Below are positions 1 to 4,624 of a stretch of DNA of 6,465 nt, piece after piece. The stretch lies in NCBI GenBank assembly GCA_041740975.1, contig JBGSKV010000056.1, forward strand, positions 1 to 6,465, written 5' to 3'. A program made the translations under genes and the position numbers. The notes under the pieces are model-generated. The model was not told where the DNA came from and searched no databases. It saw only the letters and a list, made by a program, of their open reading frames with translations. The first letter of the stretch is position 1. Each line of letters begins with the position of its first letter. The stretch is from JBGSKV01 sp041740975 (lineage in GTDB: Bacteria > Bdellovibrionota_B > Oligoflexia > Oligoflexales > JALZUQ01).

Positions 1-48
1 GGCTACGTAAGCCCGGTGCGGTATGAGGAACTTACGAAAGTTGCTTAA
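1..48 (+). CDS. IS3-family transposase (OrfB), C-terminal end only
   Basis: Frame 1 from the first base reads GYVSPVRYEELTKVA and stops at TAA (46-48). IS3-family OrfB integrases (rve/DDE catalytic domain) typically finish with a segment of the form H-S-x-L-G-Y-x-S-P-x-x-[FY]-E-E, and these 15 residues match its GY-SP-YEE core. The catalytic D, D and E residues lie upstream, outside the window, so activity cannot be judged. The stop codon falls three bases before the inverted repeat, which is the usual compact arrangement in this family. Confidence 0.75.
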   Translation, partial: GYVSPVRYEELTKVA

Positions 49-51
49 CTG

Positions 52-78
52 TGTGTCCGAAAAATCCTGGGAAGATCA
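52..78 (-). repeat. IS3-type right terminal inverted repeat (IRR)
   Basis: About 27 bases running from TGTGTCCG to the terminal GAAGATCA. On the minus strand it begins TGATCTTCCCAGGATTTTTC and continues GGACACA. Its position directly after the transposase stop and its terminal CA fit the right IR of an IS3 element. The inner border is approximate because the partner repeat is not in the window. An eight-C homopolymer (80-87) begins two bases beyond the end. Confidence 0.65.
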
Positions 79-94
79 ACCCCCCCCTAATATG

Positions 95-214
95 GACCAC
101 GTAGGTTTTTATAAGGTCCAGACCCCAAGCATAACTTTGAATGTTTTGGATCCATTCAAAATAACTAGCCGTCACTCCTCTGCTGGATGCAATCACCATT
201 TCATATGCTGACAT
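95..214 (-). pseudogene. Remnant of glutamate dehydrogenase (C-terminal domain fragment)
   Basis: Reading leftward from an ATG at 214, the frame contains IASSRGVTASYFEWIQN followed by IQSYAWGLDLI (about 190-108). This matches the conserved Glu/Leu/Phe/Val dehydrogenase segment I-L-A-N-A-G-G-V-T-x-S-Y-F-E-W-x-Q-N-x-Q-S-x-x-W-x-L-D, part of the nucleotide-binding C-terminal domain of an enzyme of about 410-450 residues. Only some 30-35 residues are recognisable. The preceding residues do not match the expected E-G-A-N-G-P-T-T region, and the following ones lose similarity before the frame runs into the IS end. There is no ribosome-binding site before the ATG. This is therefore gene debris and not a functional gene. 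The identification rests on the remembered family motif. Confidence 0.7.
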
Positions 215-404
215 TTTATTGTCACGATGTGTAGATTTTTCATTTCTTGTCGACTTCTGCGCTATAAAATATTCCTGCCTGAACGTTTTGATTGAACGTA
301 CTAGAACTCAATCTCTGAACCTGGAAACTTTCACATTTCTTGACAAAGCCAGGATTATTCTTCAATCTAAAAAGATACTTTTAAGTGGCGCTGAGGACTT
401 GAAA
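200..404. other. Leader region without a recognised gene
   Basis: No gene is supported here. The plus frame is open into the small exported gene at 405, and the minus frame is open upstream of the dehydrogenase fragment to about 312, but neither extension resembles a known protein. The stretch holds a TGAACGT direct repeat (280-286 and 293-299, one copy every 13 bases), a -10-like TATAAA (263-268) with no partner -35, and a consensus TTGACA (340-345), listed separately. Confidence 0.5.
340..368 (+). promoter_or_regulatory. Possible promoter for the small exported protein gene
   Basis: A perfect TTGACA -35 element (340-345) is followed after 17 bases by CAATCT (363-368). The -10 match is poor, keeping only the conserved A at position 2 and T at position 6. 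The transcript would start near 375 and give a leader of about 30 bases with GAGGA (393-397) before the start codon. The spacing and the exact -35 are the support; the weak -10 is the main doubt. Confidence 0.3.
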
Positions 405-734
405 ATGAAGATTTTTTTAGTGAGTACGTATTTTTTTATTATGGTGGGAATGACTTTTAGTTGTGCGCATGCACGAGTCGTTAAGTCTCAACCAGGCAAA
501 GGCGGACTGATCGCAGTGGGTAAAGGTATGTTTGGCGACGCCAGAGCTGAGGCCGATCTAGAAATGCGAAGAAATTGTGGGTCCAAACGACCAGTGATTT
601 TGGAAGAAGGCGAACACGTCGTGGGCACATCGACATCGACTGATAATAAGCGTACCAAACGAGGATCCCGCTCTACCGGAACAACCAGAGATAGAACTGA
701 GTGGCGAATTAAATATAAGTGCGGAAAAGCGTAG
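405..734 (+). CDS. Small exported protein with two cysteines in its mature part (109 aa)
   Basis: This is a 109-residue protein of unknown function. ATG 405 was chosen because GAGGA (393-397) lies 7 bases upstream and because the protein then begins with a signal peptide: MKIF, a hydrophobic core, and a likely signal peptidase I site at C-A-H-A23|R24. A lipoprotein reading using Cys20 (T-F-S-C) is a poor lipobox match. The mature part is about 86 residues. It has a Gly/Lys start (PGKGGLIAVGKG), an amphipathic helix with A-R-A-E-A-D-L-E-M-R-R-N-C58, an acidic turn (EEGEHVVGT), a low-complexity basic Ser/Thr/Arg stretch (75-98), and a closing strand E-W-R-I-K-Y-K-C106. The two cysteines could form a disulfide. 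The layout is reminiscent of small periplasmic proteins seen in Bdellovibrio-type genomes, from memory only. It converges on the helical-protein gene and shares its terminator. Confidence 0.75.
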   Translation: MKIFLVSTYFFIMVGMTFSCAHARVVKSQPGKGGLIAVGKGMFGDARAEADLEMRRNCGSKRPVILEEGEHVVGTSTSTDNKRTKRGSRSTGTTRDRTEWRIKYKCGKA

Positions 735-741
735 TAAATGA

Positions 742-769
742 AAAAGCCATAACTCATGTTATGGCTTTT
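742..769. terminator. Bidirectional intrinsic terminator between convergent genes
   Basis: This is a perfect 12-bp stem (742-753 with 758-769; AAAAGCCATAAC / GTTATGGCTTTT) with a 4-base TCAT loop. On the plus strand the T run ends the small exported gene 7 bases after its stop. On the minus strand the A run becomes a five-T tail that can end the helical-protein transcript about 65 bases after its stop. Confidence 0.9.
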
Positions 770-835
770 AATTAGAAACAGGAGATCCTTCGCCTCTCCC
801 TCACCGGTTCGGCAGACACGGCTCTGCATGACGAA

Positions 836-2053
836 TTAAGATGCCTTCACAATCGGAATATTACCTAAATAGTTCACTTGCTTGATTGGTCCGAAGTTCT
901 CGAGTTTTGCGAACGATGGTCTACGACCACGTTTGGTTGTTCGGAAGCTTGAGATATTGACCAGTTTCGAAGAAGAGTTGTTTTGCTCACCCAAGTAAGT
1001 ATTCAAGAACTCGCGGAAGATCTTTTTGACAACCGGCGATTCGGCGGTGCTGTTTGTTACGGTTTCAAAGTAAGGCTTATCTTTGAAGTTCATCATCGCG
1101 CAAACAACTTCGAAGGCAAGACCGCGGTGGTTGACTTCCGAAGCGACTTCAAACAAGAAGCAAAGATGTTGCAGCAGAGTTTGTTGCGAGCGTTCGTTGC
1201 CAGTCCATTCTTTGGAAAGTGCGTACTCAGCAGTCGTATTTACAAAGAGTGAGAAGCGTTCAGGTTTCTTAAGCATGTAGAACTTCATCGTGTCAAAAAG
1301 GATTTTTTGACAGTGATTGTCGCCCTCAAGCCAAGCGCCTAAGTTTTCCAGAAGATACTGCAGAGCAACGGCTTCTGTACGTTTGTCAAATAAAAGAAGG
1401 AACAAGTGCTCGAGGAGACTGTGGCCGAAGCGAGAAACGATTCGGTTGAAGTTTTCTCTGTTTGTACCTTTTTCAATGACTCCAAAGTACTGGAGCAAGC
1501 TTAAGCGGATGCAGTTGTTACTTTGGTTGCTAACCGAAAGTAAGTACGCCGAAATCTGCTCGATAAGTTGATCCGGGTTTTTGAGAACGCCTGGATAAGC
1601 TTCCTTAACCGATTTAATCGATCGGCCAAGTTCGCAGATCATCGCCACACCCATGGAGAAAATATCTTCGACGTGGCTGTTTTCAGAAAGCTCGATCGAC
1701 AAGACGATACGAACTAGAGTTAAACAAGCGTCTTCGAAGCCTGGCTGTTGGAAGAATTCTTCCAAGAAGGAGCCGATGAGCTGTTCGTTATTAGAGGAAG
1801 CCAACCAGATGAGAAGCGACTCGACGATAATCTCAGCCGACAAGTGCATTTCGCGGCGTTCACACAACCGGTATGCAAAGTGGCGGACGATTCGCTCTTG
1901 GTCTGCATCGCTGAAGTTCTTCTTCAGCGTACGCATCTCGTTCCATTTGAGCAAGATACCGTAGTCGATGAGATCGATGGCGTCTTCGACGTTAACAATA
2001 CCACGCCATTCTTTAATTTCTTTCGGCTTGCTTAGCGTCATTACGTTATCCAT
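836..2053 (-). CDS. All-helical protein of unknown function, second gene of the PilZ unit (405 aa)
   Basis: No family was recognised. The protein has no signal peptide or membrane segment, so a cytoplasmic location is likely. Residues from about 10 to 360 are rich in Leu/Glu/Phe and form successive amphipathic helices (for example DAIDLIDYGILLKW, LLEHLFLLLF and QTLLQHLCFLFEV), suggesting an alpha-solenoid or helical-bundle scaffold. The last 40 or so residues form a separate polar tail with a basic cluster K374-R-G-R-R-P379 and end in GNIPIVKAS. ATG 2053 was chosen because AAGGTGG lies just upstream and because the start overlaps the end of the PilZ gene by 8 bases, a layout that implies translational coupling. 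An alternative ATG at 2041 has a weaker site. The coupling suggests it works with, or is produced in fixed ratio to, the PilZ protein; that is inference. Confidence 0.85.
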   Translation of the reverse strand: MDNVMTLSKPKEIKEWRGIVNVEDAIDLIDYGILLKWNEMRTLKKNFSDADQERIVRHFAYRLCERREMHLSAEIIVESLLIWLASSNNEQLIGSFLEEFFQQPGFEDACLTLVRIVLSIELSENSHVEDIFSMGVAMICELGRSIKSVKEAYPGVLKNPDQLIEQISAYLLSVSNQSNNCIRLSLLQYFGVIEKGTNRENFNRIVSRFGHSLLEHLFLLLFDKRTEAVALQYLLENLGAWLEGDNHCQKILFDTMKFYMLKKPERFSLFVNTTAEYALSKEWTGNERSQQTLLQHLCFLFEVASEVNHRGLAFEVVCAMMNFKDKPYFETVTNSTAESPVVKKIFREFLNTYLGEQNNSSSKLVNISSFRTTKRGRRPSFAKLENFGPIKQVNYLGNIPIVKAS

Positions 2054-2633
2054 GGGCCACCTTCATCTTTTTGTTGTTACTGATTTCGATTTGTACTTTG
2101 TGACGATCCAGTTCGATTATTTTTTTGATCTCTGCAATCAACTTGCTTGGCGCCTCATGAAACGTAAGTCCATATCCAACAGGCCAACTTGGATTGGAGT
2201 TGTAGCGAATCACATAAGCGCCGGTATTGTAGGAGCGCGTCATGGAATCGATTCGCAAAGTTAACTTGATCAGGTCACCAACATTGAAGGGTTGCTCTTT
2301 CGTCTCTATGAAGAGCCCTGTTTCCGAAATATTTGCGCCACTGCCTTCGACGACGTGCTCGTCGTTATGCAAAATCACACTGCCGGTTACCGCCACTCGG
2401 CTGGCAAAGCCGCCGCGACGCGAAGGCGTCGGAATGTCAACGCTCGGGGCCATACCTTGAAACCCAAGCTGGTCCCACGCTTCAGAGATTGGTTTCCAGT
2501 CATCCCAGCCCATCTTGAAAATGTACGCATTTTGAGCGATCATTTTGTTATGGTTCAGTTGAGCCAACTGTTCCACGGCGAAGGGACCAAGCTGCTGGTC
2601 GTTTTGAAAAAGGTACCATTCAAGATTTTTCAT
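2046..2633 (-). CDS. GYF_2-PilZ domain protein, predicted cyclic-di-GMP receptor (195 aa)
   Basis: Two domains are visible. Residues 5-55 match GYF_2 (DUF4339), with W6-Y-L-F...G16-P-F18 and later W43-x-x-W46-K-P, a fold thought to mediate protein contacts. Residues about 70-180 are PilZ, the c-di-GMP-binding beta-barrel, with the N-x-S-x-x-G motif intact as N101-I-S-E-T-G106. The arginine motif, normally R-x-x-x-R, reads R72-R-G-G-F-A-S-R79, so the spacing is enlarged and ligand binding is less certain. There is no signal peptide; the protein is probably cytoplasmic. ATG 2633 was chosen because GYF_2 domains begin near the N-terminus; the frame stays open to a TTG at 2675, but its upstream site is no better. 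The ATG has only a weak GAGAG ribosome site. It is the first gene of the unit and overlaps the next by 8 bases. Confidence 0.9.
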   Translation of the reverse strand: MKNLEWYLFQNDQQLGPFAVEQLAQLNHNKMIAQNAYIFKMGWDDWKPISEAWDQLGFQGMAPSVDIPTPSRRGGFASRVAVTGSVILHNDEHVVEGSGANISETGLFIETKEQPFNVGDLIKLTLRIDSMTRSYNTGAYVIRYNSNPSWPVGYGLTFHEAPSKLIAEIKKIIELDRHKVQIEISNNKKMKVAHG

Positions 2634-2717
2634 TGCTCTCAGACGCCCCGCTAACAATTCAACTTTACTGGTCAATGCCCCAGTATTTATTCAAGAACTA
2701 GCCAAGTTTTCGGACTC

Positions 2718-2737
2718 CCCCAAATAAACTTTAGGGG
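2718..2737 (-). promoter_or_regulatory. Short hairpin in the intergenic region before the PilZ gene
   Basis: CCCCAAA (2718-2724) can pair with TTT plus GGGG (2730-2732, 2734-2737) around a TAAAC loop, with one bulged A. It lies close to the predicted start of the PilZ transcript and could be an operator or leader structure. Seven pairs with a bulge is modest, so chance is possible. Confidence 0.25.
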
Positions 2738-2765
2738 AATATGAAATTAACGGATGTTTTGCCAA
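2738..2765 (-). promoter_or_regulatory. Candidate promoter of the PilZ unit
   Basis: Read leftward, TTGGCA (2765-2760, five of six -35 consensus bases) is followed after 16 bases by CATATT (2743-2738, four of six -10 bases). Transcription would begin near 2731, leaving a leader of about 98 bases to the ATG at 2633. A competing pair on the same strand has a perfect TATAAT (2773-2768) but a 19-base spacer to TTGATC. Confidence 0.4.
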
Positions 2766-2787
2766 TTATTATAAGGTGTTAAAATTT

Positions 2788-3363
2788 ATGAAGATCAAGA
2801 ACGTACTATGCAGAAACCTTACAGCTTTGCTGATTTTGGTGGGATTTGCCGAAATTTCGCCAGTATTTTCGGCTGGTTTTCAGATCAATTTGGCCTCACC
2901 GGCAACGCTTAAGAACTGGCGGAGTTTGCAGTCACTTGACGACGCCTCTTTAACGCAGACTTGGACGCGCCATAACAATAAAGGAAAAGGCCTTGGCCAC
3001 TTCCACTGGACTTGGCGCCTCGGCTGGCTACACGCCTGCGCTAAGAGCAATGCGTCGATCTGTCCGGCGATCTATGCGGCAGGACTTAAGGATGACGCGA
3101 TGGTGGTGCGAACCAAAACAGTTCAGATCATCGGCAAACGCTACGAGCAAAGATCCGACAAAACTCTTCTGACGTCTTTAGAAAAGACTTTCAGCGATAA
3201 GAGAAACTTTCGCAAAGGGCAGTCCCTGCGCGTGCAACGTGATGTCCTCTACGCTCTGAAAAAACTTGGCGGCACGGAGGCGCATGATCTCTCCATCCGA
3301 TTGACGAAGAAGGACCCCGAGCTTCGCGACTATGTAGAAAAATTACATAAAAAAGCCATCTGA
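2788..3363 (+). CDS. Exported HEAT-like repeat protein (191 aa)
   Basis: This is a predicted periplasmic protein of unknown function. ATG 2788 was preferred over the in-frame GTG 2776 because AAGGTG (2773-2778) sits 9 bases before it as a ribosome site. Residues 1-29 are a signal peptide: a K-I-K n-region, the hydrophobic TALLILVGFA, and the cleavage context V-F-S-A29|G30. The mature part has a Trp-rich region (H72-W-T-W-R-L-G-W-L) with C84 and C92, which may form a disulfide. Helical repeats of HEAT type follow: A94-I-Y-A-A-G-L-K-D-D-A-M-V-V-R-T-K-T-V-Q-I-I-G, carrying the L-x-D-x-x-x-x-V-R-x-x-x-V pattern, and a second helix pair around 147-165 (LRVQRDVLYALKKLGG). HEAT repeats usually act as protein-binding scaffolds. 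It is divergent from the PilZ gene; no convincing promoter of its own was found. Confidence 0.8.
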   Translation: MKIKNVLCRNLTALLILVGFAEISPVFSAGFQINLASPATLKNWRSLQSLDDASLTQTWTRHNNKGKGLGHFHWTWRLGWLHACAKSNASICPAIYAAGLKDDAMVVRTKTVQIIGKRYEQRSDKTLLTSLEKTFSDKRNFRKGQSLRVQRDVLYALKKLGGTEAHDLSIRLTKKDPELRDYVEKLHKKAI

Positions 3364-3373
3364 TAGCTCAGAT
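3358..3373 (+). terminator. Weak stem at the end of the HEAT-like gene
   Basis: ATCTGA and TCAGAT form a perfect 6-bp stem around a TAGC loop, overlapping the stop codon. Only ATTT follows it, with no real T run, so termination here would be inefficient at best. Read-through toward the tRNA promoter region is possible. Confidence 0.2.
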
Positions 3374-3407
3374 ATTTAGCAAATCACATCAAATCTCAAT
3401 CGTTGTT

Positions 3408-3435
3408 TTGGACTTGAGGCGAGTCGTGTTATAAA
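3408..3435 (+). promoter_or_regulatory. tRNA-type promoter with GC-rich discriminator
   Basis: TTGGAC (3408-3413), a 16-base spacer and TATAAA (3430-3435) form a good sigma70-type promoter. The bases after the -10 (TCGGCTCG) are GC-rich, a discriminator type typical of rRNA and tRNA promoters under stringent (ppGpp) control. Transcription would begin near 3442. It lies 37 bases before the truncated tRNA copy and about 215 bases before the intact one. Confidence 0.6.
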
Positions 3436-3477
3436 TCGGCTCGTTTTATGCTCCATTGCATGGGGCGGAAATAAGTG

Positions 3478-3518
3478 TGGCCCCATAGCTCAGCTGGATA
3501 GAGCACAAGATTTCTAAT
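3478..3518 (+). repeat. 41-base direct repeat, left copy (tRNA-Arg 5' half)
   Basis: These bases are identical to 3655-3695, 177 bases downstream. The identity covers the acceptor 5' strand, the D arm, the anticodon stem 5' strand and the anticodon loop of tRNA-Arg(UCU), and ends one base past the loop. A direct repeat ending at a tRNA anticodon loop is what an integrase crossover site would leave. Confidence 0.9.
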
Positions 3519-3530
3519 TCTGGGACGGCA
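3479..3530 (+). pseudogene. Truncated tRNA-Arg(UCU) copy
   Basis: The first 40 bases equal the 5' half of the intact tRNA-Arg at 3656. After 3518 the sequence changes to TCTGGGACGGCAATTTTTAA. There is no T arm, and the anticodon stem can no longer pair properly, so this cannot be a working tRNA. The replaced part has faint similarity to the acceptor end of the intact gene (CTGGG--CGGCA-TTTTT against CTGGGGTCGCCATTTTT), so internal deletion of a duplicated tRNA is one explanation; the attL half of an integrated element is the other. It sits directly behind the tRNA-type promoter. Confidence 0.75.
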
Positions 3531-3601
3531 ATTTTTAAGGAACGATGATTATTAACCAAACTCTTGCCAATAAAGGACTTCCGAGGTTTTGAACTTCTCG
3601 C

Positions 3602-3607
3602 TATAAC
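3602..3607 (+). promoter_or_regulatory. Possible secondary -10 element before the intact tRNA
   Basis: TATAAC matches five of six -10 bases. Seventeen bases upstream is only TTCCGA (3579-3584), a weak -35. Transcription would begin near 3614, 42 bases before the intact tRNA, and would free it from reading through the truncated copy. The evidence is thin. Confidence 0.25.
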
Positions 3608-3636
3608 TCACTGTTTACCCCTCTTTCTAACGAAAC

Positions 3637-3654
3637 GGGTGCAAAATGGGTGCA
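3637..3654 (+). repeat. Tandem GGGTGCA boxes abutting the tRNA
   Basis: GGGTGCA occurs at 3637-3643 and 3648-3654, exactly 11 bases (one helical turn) apart, and the second copy ends two bases before the tRNA. Same-face paired boxes beside a tRNA are reminiscent of arm-type binding sites of tyrosine integrases. The plus-strand frame through this point reads NETGAKWVHG, which could equally be the decayed end of an integrase gene. Both readings are inference. Confidence 0.4.
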
Positions 3655-3695
3655 TGGCCCCATAGCTCAGCTGGATAGAGCACAAGATTTCTAAT
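3655..3695 (+). repeat. 41-base direct repeat, right copy (within intact tRNA-Arg)
   Basis: This is the partner of 3478-3518 and is part of the functional tRNA. The first mismatches are at 3654 (A against G) and 3696 (C against T). Confidence 0.9.
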
Positions 3696-3732
3696 CTTGC
3701 GGTCGTACGTTCGAGTCGTACTGGGGTCGCCA
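3656..3732 (+). tRNA. tRNA-Arg (anticodon UCU)
   Basis: The full 77-base cloverleaf can be drawn. The acceptor stem is GGCCCCA (3656-3662) with TGGGGTC (3722-3728), including one G-T pair, then discriminator G and an encoded CCA (3730-3732). The D arm GCTC...GAGC carries the AGCTGGATA loop. The anticodon stem CAAGA (3683-3687) pairs with TCTTG (3695-3699) around loop TTTCTAA, with anticodon TCT at 3690-3692, reading AGA/AGG. The variable region is CGGTC. The T stem GTACG/CGTAC is perfect around TTCGAGT. A T-rich run begins directly after CCA. Its natural promoter appears to be the one at 3408, now separated from it by the truncated copy. Confidence 0.97.
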
Positions 3733-3824
3733 TTTTTCTTTTTTATTTAAATCACTTACATCAAATGAAAAAAACTTCGAGCACAAGACTTTTGTGTCTA
3801 TGCCTCAAAAACACCGCGGATGAA

Positions 3825-3852
3825 AAAAAGCCACGCATCGGCGTGGCTTTTT
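3825..3852. terminator. Bidirectional intrinsic terminator
   Basis: This is a perfect 12-bp stem (AAAAAGCCACGC, 3825-3836, with GCGTGGCTTTTT, 3841-3852) around an ATCG loop. The plus strand ends in five T, and the minus strand has a run of seven T. It can close the tRNA-Arg transcript from the left and the lipoprotein transcript from the right, 18 bases after that gene's stop. Confidence 0.92.
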
Positions 3853-3869
3853 CAATTTTAATGACTTAA

Positions 3870-4451
3870 TTATTTAATTCTTACAAATGGCGTAAGCGGT
3901 TGGTTGTTGTTGTCGCCACCAATAAACAAAATATCTTTGTCTGAGGTTTCGCCTTTAGCTAGCATGACGAACAACGGATGCGCCTTTCGAACTTGATCAC
4001 CTGGTTCGCCATCAAAGCCGCGCTCATCGAAAAAAACAGTAGGATTGCCAGAGCGTGTGATGAGCATAAATGGTGATTTAATGGTTAAAACGCCTTCTTC
4101 TTGAATGCCTGACGTTTCAAATACCATTTGACCTGCAAGATACGCGCACTTTTCTTTCAGTCTCAGTAAAGAGTGAAATGACTCTACGGCTGCATCTGAT
4201 TCTGAAAATTCAATGGTAGCAATATAAATTTCTGTTAAGCCCATTTTAGCTGCAAGATCTTTATCAACAGTCCATTTGCCAATCAGACCAGAAGCGACAA
4301 TGTTATTTTCGTCTTTACAGATGTAGCCATCGCGTTCTATGGCATTTACATTGCTGTCACTAGCGGTTTTTCCACAAGAAACCATTAACGTCATTAAAGC
4401 CACAATTATCCAATACATAAACCACTCCATTCTTCTAATAAATATCTTCAA
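3870..4451 (-). CDS. Predicted lipoprotein of unknown function (193 aa)
   Basis: No family was recognised. The N-terminus is a lipoprotein signal peptide: K2/R6/R7 in the n-region, the hydrophobic stretch M12-Y-W-I-I-V-A-L-M-T-L-M, and a lipobox M-V-S-C26 (a variant, with M at -3), followed by G-K, so it is likely outer-membrane anchored. The mature part has C45 and C102 and a beta-rich pattern with L-I-G-K-W-T-V-D near 56-63, which is reminiscent of lipocalin-like openings but not diagnostic. It ends in PLTPFVRIK. The TTG at 4451 was chosen because AAGGTG lies 7 bases upstream and because it supplies the basic n-region. ATG 4430 and ATG 4418 (the latter with GGAG 6 bases upstream) are alternatives that lose the positive charges. 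Its DNA is more AT-rich than the PilZ unit. It is transcribed alone. Confidence 0.8.
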   Translation of the reverse strand: MKIFIRRMEWFMYWIIVALMTLMVSCGKTASDSNVNAIERDGYICKDENNIVASGLIGKWTVDKDLAAKMGLTEIYIATIEFSESDAAVESFHSLLRLKEKCAYLAGQMVFETSGIQEEGVLTIKSPFMLITRSGNPTVFFDERGFDGEPGDQVRKAHPLFVMLAKGETSDKDILFIGGDNNNQPLTPFVRIK

Positions 4452-4489
4452 AAAATCGCACCTTGTCCTTCCTCGTATCTGATGTGCGT

Positions 4490-4518
4490 TTTATAGTCAA
4501 GGTTTTGAGGTACATCAA
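4490..4518 (-). promoter_or_regulatory. Promoter of the lipoprotein gene
   Basis: Read leftward, TTGATG (4518-4513), a 17-base spacer and TATAAA (4495-4490) give a good sigma70-type match. Transcription would start near 4483, with a leader of about 30 bases carrying GAGGAAGGA and AAGGTG before the TTG start at 4451. The position supports that upstream start. Confidence 0.6.
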
Positions 4519-4624
4519 ATCTAAACCTGAATTTTTTCTTCCTTAATTTAAATGACAATTAGGGTGTGGGTCGGTTTTATGTACTTAAAAACCACAAAAA
4601 TTCAGCCTGTTGCCAAGTTTCCGG

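Larger units (their letters stand above)
1..78 (+). mobile_element. Right end of an IS3-family insertion sequence
   Basis: The window opens inside an insertion sequence. The last 15 transposase codons (1-48) are followed within a few bases by a terminal sequence that ends GGGAAGATCA at base 78. Read on the minus strand this gives an element tip beginning TGATCTTCCCAGG, which has the TGATCTT-CCCAG style known for IS3-group ends, with the family's TG...CA termini. The rest of the element lies left of the window, so the left end and the target duplication cannot be seen. IS3 elements usually duplicate 3-4 bases of target; the bases directly after the tip are ACC followed by more C. The family call is from memory of IS3 ends and transposase C-termini. 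Confidence 0.8.

Noticed and set aside
23..211. Plus-strand 62-codon frame at the left edge
   Set aside because: It runs from inside the transposase end across the IS terminus and antisense to the dehydrogenase remnant. It has no recognisable product.
219..404. N-terminal extension of the small exported protein
   Set aside because: The frame is open, but ATG 405 has a well-placed GAGGA and begins a typical signal peptide, which an extension would bury.
488..829. Minus-strand 113-codon frame
   Set aside because: It lies antisense to the small exported gene, crosses the terminator hairpin and has no protein-like features.
983..1964. Several plus-strand frames of 65-103 codons
   Set aside because: All are antisense to the 405-residue helical protein, which has the better ribosome site, length and composition.
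2242..2654. Plus-strand frames antisense to the PilZ gene
   Set aside because: The minus strand encodes clear GYF_2 and PilZ motifs, and these frames are basic, low-quality shadows.
2767..2772. TATTAT as a -10 for the HEAT-like gene
   Set aside because: Transcription would begin between the ribosome site and the ATG, and no -35 lies at the right distance.
3545..3592. 15-residue frame MIINQTLANKGLPRF with AAGGA upstream
   Set aside because: It could be a small peptide, but it lies within the apparent tRNA scar, has no recognised product and is short enough to be chance.
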